Part shown: in pieces, positions 47,901-59,900 of the stretch | Layout: the number at the start of each line of letters is the position of its first letter | Numbering within the stretch: position 1 is the stretch's first letter | From: Dendrolimus kikuchii | Lineage: Eukaryota; Arthropoda; Insecta; Lepidoptera; Lasiocampidae | Direction of reading: 5' to 3' | DNA: 64,000 bases | Assembly (NCBI GenBank): GCA_019925095.2 | Contig: CM034403.1 | Coordinates: 10,049,690-10,113,689, forward strand | Made by a program: the position numbers and the translations under genes | The notes under the pieces: model-generated | Databases searched by the model: none | What the model was told of the DNA's origin: nothing | The model's input: only the letters and a program-made list of their open reading frames with translations

Positions 47901-50900
47901 GACCAGCAAGTGATATTGATTTTAAGTATTATTAGTGATCGATGATTTTAAGACTAAAAAATATACTTTTAATATTTTAATTCTCGGCCAAGCCAGGCGT
48001 GATTTGGAGTCCAGTACCAATTTGAATATGACCTAACTAATATTAGGGATAATGCTGGCCGGTAAAGACACCAGTCCGTGCCTGAAAGCATTTTGCCGGG
48101 GCTTGACGAGAACGCCGATATGCAAAACAAAACAAAGTAAGGCTGGACCATTACTTTAATGTTTTCTAAGATTCTTGGGGCTATTACCGGAGTTACGGGC
48201 CAGAGTAGCCTACGGCACTCTCGGGACGTATCATCGACCAAAAGTCGAACACTTGATATAATATTGAAAAATTAATTGTATCAAAAATTATTATACACCT
48301 AGTAGATAGTTAGACACTTACACGTTTTATTTAGAATAGGCATTATACAAAATTAGGTTTACTTGAAATACATACAATATATAAACAGAATAGTGGCAAA
48401 GTGTAATGGAATGGGATAGGAAAGTATGCAGATATAATTCAAAGGACTAAATAGTAAGCAATAAATGCACAATTGTAAAATAATATAATTTAGACATAAA
48501 ACTGGCTATCTGGGCTCGAAAAATAAAAAATATAAGGGGTGACTGATGATTTAAATAAAAATGTTTTTATTCTAGGATGCCATTCACTACATGACCAGGG
48601 AAGCCCCACATGCTGTTATTGAACTGGACAATTATGGAATGCCCTTCTCCCGTACACCTGAAGGCAAGATCTACCAGAGAGCCTTCGGTGGCCAGTCTCT
48701 CAAATTCGGCAAAGGCGGACAGGCCCACAGATGTTGCGCTGTTGCCGATAGGTTAGTATTTTTTACTTATTTATATTTTAGGAAAGTTCAATCCTTCAAT
48801 TTCTAATTCATCCTTTATATTATTATGCCCACTTGCAGGGCAGCAAAGAGGTAACTGCAGAGGTAATTCGACGACGCGAGTCTATAAACTCAAAATATAA
48901 TGTCATACATAAAATGGACATAATGTATTTACATAGGATAACAATTCTGTAAATAACCTAAAATTATGTTCAAGGTTTCTACACAATGGTTATTTGTATT
49001 TTAGAACTCTGCATATTACATATATAGGGTTATAGATCACTGTTCTATGTCACTTCTACTTTGCAACAAGGACTTAAAAATTACTTGGTGACATATAGAC
49101 TGCGACCTTTTTCCGTTAGTTAGCCCTCAGCCTATAGTCTCCTAAAAAAATAACCGTCATACAGCGAATATAGTAGCACCAATTCGAATGTAATGAACAG
49201 CTTCAAAACAGATAATGACTAAATATATAGATCACATAGTCAATACCTGCATGGATAATGTACTCATGTTACTATGTGTTACAAAGTTTTTATTCTGATA
49301 TACACAGATCGTATAAAAATATGTACAGCACTTCTGTTACAAAACTCAATATGTATATTACATAAAGTCTATTTCATTTGATCATCTTTTATGGATATGT
49401 TGGACCGTTGATGATGTTGACATATAGGTCACCAGACAGTATTTAAGCGGTTAAAAAGCCAGTTCTATTAATACCGTTAATAGATGTGGCTTTTTGTCTT
49501 AATTTTTCACAATATTAATTTCACGATGCAATTATTTTGAAGGTTAGATGTACGACACACTAATTAGTATCAATATAATTATTGCTTCTTTAATTAATTT
49601 TATTAATTAATCTACTTTACAAAAGAATATAAGATAATGTTGTTTAGAATAAAATTGTAAAGTTTAACCTGTATACTTATACGAGTTATGGCAGTTTGAT
49701 TTCCAATATGATAAATTTCTCAAACGACTGTACCTTATTGCGTCTGGGTTCTGCAAGTTACCGAGTTCAGCTCCAAAGTTGTTTCATTTATGTCACCCAC
49801 GCGATTAGGATAACTTTATAACTTACAGAGTATAAGATGTTTGTCTCTGCCGAACAAAAAAATTAATATTTTAATATAAATACAAATAATAATCTGTTAA
49901 AATTATTACAATATAAGTACTTGTTTTAAAACGAGTATCACTTTTTATCTTTGACAATATCAGCAAAAATCAGCGTAAATTCTTTAATAGATAAACTAAA
50001 GTACTATATGATTAAGATAAATTCAACAGATTGTATTTAATTTCAAATACTTAGCGTACAGTTCGTCGTTATCGTAAAATTATCTTAAATGAATCTTAAC
50101 AGTTATGAACATATATAATGTTCATGTCGTTAATTTGCATACAATGAATTATCCTCTGTTAATTGTCTATTATGTTTCATATTCTTTCTGTCAGCACACC
50201 AATAATACCATTGTTAAAATGTTTGAAGTAATTGAGTGAGACATAGCACAGACTGAATAGTTGTGTGACTCATCTGTTGTGGTTGAAAATGTTATTGGCA
50301 TTTATGTGTGAAAACAGCTTAATACGATTTATTTTTATAGCGTTTACTAGTTAAACTAAGATGTTGGCGTCGTAGTTGGAGAATCATTTTTCTGTTTTAA
50401 ATTTTATCTTATATACTAACTGACCCGGCGAACTTCGTACCACCATATTTTCTGAATTCCTAAAAGACTTTGTTTCATGACACAAAAACATATTCACCAT
50501 AATCGGTCCAGGTGATTAGGAGGATTCTAGAACCCGATCTCAGCGCCACCTGCCGGTTCTAATTACGAATCTAAACCATTCGGAATCCACTCAAACACAA
50601 AAACAAAATCACCAAAATCGCTCCCGGTGATTAGGAGGATTCTAGAACCCGATCTCAGCGCCACCTACCGGTTCTCATTGCGAATCTAAACCATCTGGGA
50701 ACCCACATAAACACACAAAAACAAAATCACCAATATCGCTCCAGGTGATTAGGAGAATTCTAGAACCCGGTCTCAGCGCCACCTACCGGTTCTAATTGCA
50801 GATGTAAACCATCCGGGAACCCACCCAAACACACAAAAACAAAATCACCAAAATCGCTCCTGGTGATTAGGAGGATTCTAGAACCCGACCTCAGCGTCAC

Positions 50901-53900
50901 CTACGGTTCTAATTGCGAATCTAAACCATCCAGGAACCTACTCAAACACACAAAAACAAAATCACCAAAATCGCTCCTGGTGATTAGGAGGATTCTAGAA
51001 CCCGACCTCAGCGCCACCTACCGGTTCTAATTGCGAATCTAAACCATCCAGGAACCTACTCAAACACACAAAAACAAAATCACCAAAATCGCTCCCGGTG
51101 ATTAGGAGGATTCTAGAACCCGATCTCAGCGCCACCTACCGGTTCTAATTGCGAATCTAAACCATCCGGGAACCCACTCAAACACACAAAAACAAAATCA
51201 CCAAAATCGCTCCAGGTGTTTAGGAGGACTGTAGAACCGGATCTCAGCGCCACCTACCGGTTCCAATTGTGGATCTAAACCATCCCGGTACCCACTCAAA
51301 CACACACACAAAATTTCATCAAAATCGGTAAAGTCGTTCTCAAGTTATGCGCTGACCAACACATTTTGCGATTCATTTTTATATATAAGATTTATTTATT
51401 AAAGACTATAAGTTGTAAATATATAACTGTTCTTGATTTCAAATATGATTTCTAAATAAACGTTCTTATTTGGCCAATAGGTGTCCAATGCCCGACCTAG
51501 GTCTCCCCAAGTTGGCGCCATTGCATTCTAATCAAATCTATTTAAATATTAATTAAACCACATAACTATGTATAATTCATTCACAAACGGACAATTCAAT
51601 TGTATTATCTGTATACTTAGTCTGGCCATAAATAATGTTACAATTAAAAAGAAACAAAATATTACATTTGAATTTGGAATCTGTCATTTTTCTATGATTA
51701 GATAGATAGATAGATAACACTTTATTGCTCACCAAATATACAATATCAAAAATACACAATTACAATACAATTATGATTGTTCATTGTGTTTTCTGATATT
51801 GGCGCCAATGCATTGTACAACATTTTGCGATATTAAAATGGAGTGGGGCGATAAAGAGAACTGAATCGCTGTGATTGCATTACACAAAGTAGGTATGGAG
51901 CCAAATGCAATTTTTAAAACTCCATACGCTTGGTATTAGTCAAATGTTTGTGTACCGGGCTCTTAATAGGTACAATGAGACCTCCTCTGTTTCTGACAGA
52001 AAAAGATTTTGCCGTCCACGTAGTGTTCGTATGAAAAATCCTGTCCGAAAGCAAAAGATTTTATCTCGGGAGATGAAGGTGATATCTAGAACCATGTCGC
52101 GTATTTTAAAAGATGACTTAGGACTGGCAGCCTATAAGAGACGCACTGGTCATTTCTTAACTCATAATTTAAAAAAGAATAGGGTGGTAAAATCTAAACA
52201 ACTACTGAAGCGGTTCGCAAAGGAAGGTCACAGAAAAATTTTGTTTACGGATGAGAATTTTTTTACAATTGAGCAACATTTTAACAAACAAAATGACTGT
52301 ATTTATGCTCAAAGCTCTAAGCAAGCTTCTCAATTAGTTGACAACGTGCAACGTGGGCATTATCCGTCTTCAGTGATGGTTTGGTAGGGTGTTAGCTATG
52401 AAGGAGTGACTGAGCCATATTTTTGTGAAAAAGGTATCAAAACATCAGCACAAATGTATCAAGATACCATTATTGAGAAGGTAGTTAAGCCCCTTAACAA
52501 CACCATGTTTAATAACCAAGAATGGTCCTTCCAGCAAGACTCGGCGCCGGGTCATAAAGCTCGGTCCACGCAGTCTTGGTTGGAAACGAACGTTTCGGAC
52601 TTCATCAGAGCTGTAGACTGGCCGTCGTCTAGTCCCGATCTTAATCCGCTGGATTATGATTTATAGTCAGTTTTAGAGAGTACGGCTTGCTCTAAACACC
52701 ATGATAATTTGGAGTCCCTAAAACAATCCATACGATTGGCAGTGAAGAATTTTCCCATGGAAAGAGTGCGTGCTTCGGTGCTTCTAATTAGTCTGGCCAT
52801 AAATACTGTTACATAAAAACTGTTCTTTTTTTAACTTTATCATTGTTTTGAATTTAGAACACGTATATTATTTTAAAAACTTCTTTCGATTTTGCGCCAT
52901 TTCACATATTTTTTCGTGTTCATTATCAAATTACAATATGGAATGGGATGTTAAAGAAAATAGGATTACAGTGATCGCCTTGCACAAAGTGGGTATGGAG
53001 CCGTCGGTCGTATTTCAGACACTTCAAAAGCTTGGTATCAGCCGTATGTTCGTATATCGTACTATCAACAGATACAACAACACTTCGTCTGTTGAAGACC
53101 AGAAAAGATCGGGGCGGCCGCGTGCTGTTAGAACTACAAAGGCTGTTAAAGCTAAAATTTGTCGAAACCTCATTAGGAAGCAAAATATCTTATCGCGAGA
53201 AATGAAGATTCCCGCTAGGACTCTGTCGCGTATTATAAAACAAGACCTGAAGCTCTGTACTTATCGTCGATATACAGGACATGCCCTAAATCAATCTTTA
53301 CAATTAAAGAGAGTGGATCGATCAAACGCCTTCTGTCGCGATACGCAGGTGAAAGGCACAGAAATATCCTCATTACCGATGAAAAAATTTTCACGATTGA
53401 AGAACACTACAATAAGCAAAATGACAAAGTGTACGCTCACTAAAGAAGCTGCTCAAGTGGTCGGAAAGGTACAACGTGGTCATCATCCTGCGTCAGTGCT
53501 GGTTTGGTGGGGCGTGTCTTATCAAGGAGTCACAACACTACATTTTTGTGAAAAAGGAGTGAAAACTTCAACCAAAGTGTATCAAGGATACAGTCTTGGA
53601 TTATGTTGTGAAACCTCTCAGCAATACACTTTTTAAAATATACCGTGGACTTTCCAGCAGGACTCTGCACCTGGGCACAAAGCACGAACTACCCAAGCCT
53701 GACTTGAAACCAAAGTTCCGGACTTTATAAGAGCTGAAGACTGGCCCTCATCTAGCCCAGAGCTCAACCCTTTAGACTTCAAATTGTGGTCAGTTTTAGA
53801 GGACATGGCCTGCTCTAAACGACACGGCGACATTGAGTCTCTTAAAAAATCTTTGGAACAAGCAGTGGCGAAATTTCCCTTGGAAACAGCGCGTAAATCC

Positions 53901-56900
53901 ATAGATTCGTGGCCAAACAGATTAAAGGCCTGTATAAAAGCCAAAGGTGGCCGTTTCGAATAGAATATTTTTTTATTTTTTTCTGAGACTAATAAATATC
54001 TAGGTATAAATTACAATAATATTACATTACTTCATTAAAAAAAATGCATTTCCATTTGTAAACAGAACTTATGACTTGACTAGGTATTGATAACTGGCCT
54101 CAACGTTTAAAGCACTGTATTGCAGCCAATGGAGACCACTTCGAATAAGCTTTTTATATTTTAAATTGTTTTATATTTATGTATTAAACTAACACACTGT
54201 AAAACTTATAAATGTTATTTGCAATAGAATAGGTAGATATATAGATAATACAATTGAATTGTCTGTTTGTAATATCAAAATAAAAATGTGAAAAAAGTCA
54301 GGGGAGAATTCGGACCAGGAGATTCCGAAAATGCAATTTTTAGAATTTCTGTCTGTTTAATTATTTATTATTATACATTTGTTCAATGATGATTCTCTTA
54401 AAAAGAGACTTATATATTCTCTTCATCTTTACAAATATAATTCTTTTGTACACAAGTACAGACATATACTGCACTGACTACATACAATGACATACACAAA
54501 TTCAATGACATTGAACTCCCAAACCGCTGGACTGATTTTGATTATTTTTTTTTTTTGTATATTTGAGGGGGTCCCAGGATGATTTAAATTCACAATTAGT
54601 TCCTGTAGGTGGCACTAGAATCGGATTTCAGGCTTTTAATTTTATGTGTGTTTGAGGGTACCCTTGTACACCTTGTGTAGATTCACAAGTGGATCCGATT
54701 GGTGGCGCTGCAATACAGTTCCAGATTTTTGTTTTTACAAAGCAAGGACAACGTCTGCCGGGTCCACTAGAGTACCTTATTAAAAATATTTTTTTTGTGA
54801 CTAGAACCGGCCATTCCCTCCTACACACGCTCTACGGGCAGTCCCTGCGCTACGATTGCGAATATTTCATCGAGTACTTCGCAATGGACCTGCTGATGGA
54901 GGACGGTGTCTGCAAGGGATGCATCGCACTTAATCTCGAAGATGGAACACTGCACAGGTAGAAACTATGCAAAGAATCACATTAAAACTTGTTCACTTGA
55001 TAGTATTCTAAAACTGTACTACATATACAAATAGTAACAATCTCGATCATTCATAATTTGATTATGACTAATCAGATATAAGAGAATAAATGAATGCAAA
55101 AACAACTAGGTGTATGTGGAGGAAATATGGCATGAAAGTGTATTTATTCTATATATGCCGCTACAAGAAGTTACATCATAAAACTGTTTGGAGGTAGGAA
55201 GTGAGGAATAAAAAAAATCTGAATGTGTGCTGGGAGAAGTGAAACTTCAACGTACAAGTGGCAAAACGAATCGCAACAAAAATTTTACTTGAAGTTTTAT
55301 GGGCAGATTGTTAATGTACTTGTCCAATTTGAAAACCTGCCCGTAAAACTTCAAGTTAAAATTTTGCCACTTGTCCATTGAAGTTTTACTTCTACTATGT
55401 GTCCCACCACACATTTCGAGTTTTCGCAGGTTTACAGCAAATTATGATTTGGTTCGGTTAGGTACATTTTAATGGATACATTTTTTATTTCAACATATTT
55501 TATCAAATAAAAAAACTGAATTCAATCCAGAACCAAAAAAAAACGTCCATAGTCTACTCTAACATTATGCCGCCGCTCACCACGCGATATACCTTCTACT
55601 GGGGGGACCCACGTGGCCGTAACGCTTTTTCTTGAAAGAAAAAATCCTAATACCACCAGTCTATATAGAAGTTTCACTTAAAAAATCACGGCACAATTTA
55701 CTGTTGAATAATGAAAACTGACCCTGTAGTATAATCGCTTCGTCGTTCACAAAGACTTTATTCTCAAAGTTAAATTGTTAACACGAAGATTGTATGATTT
55801 ATGCAACTAAATCATGCGCTTGTATTGTACCCTTCAGCTCACTATTAGCACATATGTGTCCGCAATGACAGTGCAGATCGCGTTTTGGAAGAGCTGAAGG
55901 GTTAAGCCTAGCGTTAGTTCAATGTACATATTAACAATACACAACGAATGTATTATACATACAGGTATAATGATAAATATTAAGTTTAAAAAAACATACT
56001 GTCAGTTTGTTACGCTACTTCATCAGCAACTAAAACTGCTTTAGAAATGAATTTCAATAAATAATCTATGAGATTCAATTTTAAAATTATACTAATGTTC
56101 ATAAACGTACAATTCATATGAGTTCATACATTGCAAAAACAAATTCTACTGGTTATTGAACCCAGGTATCGTAAACAGTTATTACAAGCAGATAAAGTTG
56201 TTTACAGTATTTCGTGTCAATGCCGCCAATTATGTTTTTATATCACTTCTTTTTCGTAAAGAAAAAGGAGGTTAATTGCTGCAATAGCCGGAAATAAACG
56301 AGAAACATTATCACGTGTTATTGTTTCTTGTTAAAATTTAACACTAATTTTTGCTGGTATTCTGTGCAACTTTTAGTCTAGTACAGTTAGTAGTACAACA
56401 TGGTTTTTTATATTAATTATAGTTCTAGATGAATGGTGGGGACCACCGTAGAACATATGTAATAGATTATGAAGTCGGGCTTTTACAATCACAGATTCCA
56501 TTAATAACTCTACCTGATGTAGTTTATGTCCATTGTTAAGTTGATTAATGGCTGGTTCCTATATCTTACTGACCGTTCATTAGCCTTACCATCGGTTTAA
56601 ACTTGACTTTTAAAGCTCCATACAAGTAATGTCAAAATTCAATTTACGTTAGGGCAAGTAAATGAATAGTAAGATATAGGAACCGGTCATTACGCAGGAT
56701 TTCTGTTTCGTATTATCCATTGTTGTACCTTAACGTTGGTAGAAAATTGACATTACGTGAATTGAGTTTATATTAGATATTCAGTATTAGCAGAGAAGTT
56801 GAATATATAGTAAAATGGAGTAATCAGCTGTAAGAACTAAACTAATAAAGGTAAAAAATAATAACCAAAACAACATCATCTTACTTTTAAAATATTTTGA

Positions 56901-59900
56901 TAGAAATAATTTTAATATTTTAATATAATCATTTTAATTAGTTTTTTGACTTTAGCTTAAGAAGTATTTTTGGGTGTTGTTTGTCCTGTGTGTTATTTAG
57001 AAGATAAAGTGAAGTTATATAGAATAAGGGGGTTTATGTATATCACAACGTTGGCATTAATACAGGTTCCAAGCAAAGAACACGATACTGGCTACGGGCG
57101 GTACCGGTCGCGCGTACTTCAGTTGCACGTCGGCCCATACTTGCACCGGCGACGGAACTGCAATGGCTGCTAGAGCGGGCCTACAGAACGAAGATATGGA
57201 GTTTGTGCAGTTCCATCCCACTGGTAAAAAGAATTTTATTTGTTGTTCTATTCCCGACATAGTAAGTTACGTCAACGAACTTCCCGTTATTTATTTTGTT
57301 CTAAGTGTCTGTCAGGTGACTATTTGAAGTCTTGGTAGCGTAATGGCTAGCGCACCAGTCCCGTACTAGAAGGGCACGGGTTCGAATCTTGGCAGGAACG
57401 CATGCATCGCTTAGGCAGTTTTTCTGACCTATAATGTGCATCATGTTATAATTACCACGTGCTAACAACAGTGAATGAAAACATCGTGATGAAACATGCA
57501 CGTCGAGATAATCGATGTGTCAAACCTGCCAAGCCGCCTTAGACAAGCGTAGAGGGTATCCTATCCGTTCCCCTATAGTGGGAGGCCAAAGCCCAGCAAT
57601 AGGACATTTATAAGCTGTTATTATATAATTATATTACAAGGTGCCTGGGATCAGTCCCAGAGAGGCTCGTTGTATATATTAATCACATCATAAGTGTAAT
57701 TTAAACAAGTATATTACAGCATCGTGAATGGTAAAGTTGCCGCCGGTAGACCGAGACATACACATCATGGTCAAATAGCAGAACTGTAAAAGTGCATGTA
57801 TGAAGAGGTTAATGAAAGTAGATAAAGCTAAAGTTGTTTGTCATGATCGTCAAAAGAAACAGGCGTGACACTATGTCTGTATATACATATATAGACATAG
57901 TGTTTTTGTGTAATTTTTAACCGACTCTAAAAAGGAGGAGGTTCTCAACTTGATTGGTTTATTTTTTTGTACATATGTAGTTTTAAAACCGAAAATGGAC
58001 GTAAATACTTTTCATCCCCTGAGATGGATAGTTTGCGATATAAAATGAAGTGAGTCTTCAGGGGCAAATAGTACTGAAATAAACATTTAAGACAATGTAA
58101 CCTGTAGGTATTAACGCCTATTCTTTAAACAAGAGGCATGCACTAGAGTTTGAGTTTTGAGTTTGGGATAAACTAATGCTTCAATATATTAGATCTTTGT
58201 GTTACATACATACATATATAACTTCACGCCAGTTCCCTTGCGGGGTAGGCACGAACAACAGAGCGCCATTCAGGCTTATTCTTACACACCTTACTTGCTT
58301 CTTTGACATTCATAGCTCTTGTCATGCACGCTCGTCTGGTCTTAAGGCTCCTGACATCACCTTCTGCTAGTACACGATCAATTTGTGTTACTTATCATAA
58401 AGCAATTTAAGCTATTTTATTAAGATTTTTGAATTTTTCTAATGCAATAGATGACAGTTCCACTTAAACCGAACGTTTTTTCAACCACTTGAAATTTATA
58501 AATATTTTTAAACTAATATTTTTTCCAAATTGAATAATTTCTCTTGGTCAGGTATATACGGCGCGGGTTGTCTGATGACGGAGGGTTGCCGCGGCGAGGG
58601 CGGTTTCCTCGTGAACGCGAAGGGCGAGCGCTTCATGGAGCGGTATGCGCCAGTCGCCAAGGACCTGGCCAGCCGCGACGTCGTCTCTAGAGCCATGACC
58701 GTCGAAATCATGGAAGGTAATGCACTTCTAATTTTATAGTCTTGAAGGACTATGGGTAGAATACAATATAACTAATTTCAGTTTTCTTTTATTATATTAG
58801 TTTATAAAGTCATTGTAATTTACATTACTTTAATACTCACCCGTCACCCCCATACTTCAGATTGAAATACTTGTAACTCGAAGATATGTTTATAGGGGAA
58901 ACGACATCGTTGTTGGCACCAAAATGATTCGCACCCTGTTGTTCTTATCATTGTATGGTTACAAGAAAAAAATATGAAATTTCTTAATGTTTTGAATAAA
59001 TTAATAAAGTGAAGGGGGGGGGGGGGTGACAAGAATGGTATAGTTTGCCTTGTGTTGTATTTAATAACTTCAGAGAGTTACTTCAAATGTCTTTTCAAAC
59101 ACATTATTTAAATTTTAAAAATCAGGTTATGTTTATTTCCGATTATTACAAAACTAATGGTTTATGACCCAATATGTTTTATAGCTTTTTAGCTACAGTT
59201 ATCTCAATTCGGCTGATTGAACTTTGTAGTAAACAATAATCGAGGTGAACGCCCGTATGTGAGGGGTTCAAATAGTTGCATTTATTACAAAGAAATTAAG
59301 ATAATACGTATTTATGTTTTGTTGCCAACTAAGTTATTGTGGATTTCAAATAAGACTGAAGATTCATCTTGTTATTCTATTTTTAAATTGGGATGAAAAC
59401 AAAACTAAAGAACTAGTCGAAAGGGACAAGTTCAAGCAATAAAAAAGAATTAGGTAACATTTGAACATGTTAACGTTATACAAGTCGCGAAAACTTAAGA
59501 AAATATTATATTAACGAAACAAGAAAAAGTAATAAAATCCATCTATCAACAAAATCTGCACCCACTTAGATGTCATTCCAATGAAATATTTCTACTTATA
59601 TTACAAGCGTCCTTAACTGTAACCACTTTCCAGCATAATGGCGCCATGATGCTTCATAAAAGGGACGCGTGTTAAAACAAATTGTAATATTTCTACATAT
59701 AAAAGAATAGACATTCAAATACCATCTTATCATTTAACTTCTAAATTTCTATGAAGGAATAATTTTGTTTACTTTTCAAACAACAATAAATACGCTATTT
59801 GACTCCTACTTACTACATTCTGTAAGTTTATAAAAATTATCTCCGTAGATTTGTCTGTCGCTGCTCTATTATTGCTTTTTACTCTACTGTACTGTAGAGA

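Larger units (their letters stand above)
51616..54233 (+). mobile_element. mariner-type (maT-like) copy M2, interrupted by M4
   Basis: Left end CTTAGTCTGGCCATAAATAA after TA at 51614. The transposase remnant runs 51840-52786 and resumes at 54085-54150 after the nested element. The right end has lost about 35 bp but keeps TAGG next to TA at 54234. Carries the same retro-insert as M1. Confidence 0.85.

Noticed and set aside
50407..51393. Regular direct repeats that might suggest a CRISPR-like array
   Set aside because: Units of 118 bp are contiguous and similar along their whole length, with no unique spacers; the setting is a eukaryotic intron.
57337..57420. Possible tRNA gene
   Set aside because: Boxes A and B are present but the acceptor stem does not pair and the segment continues into a SINE body with sister copies.
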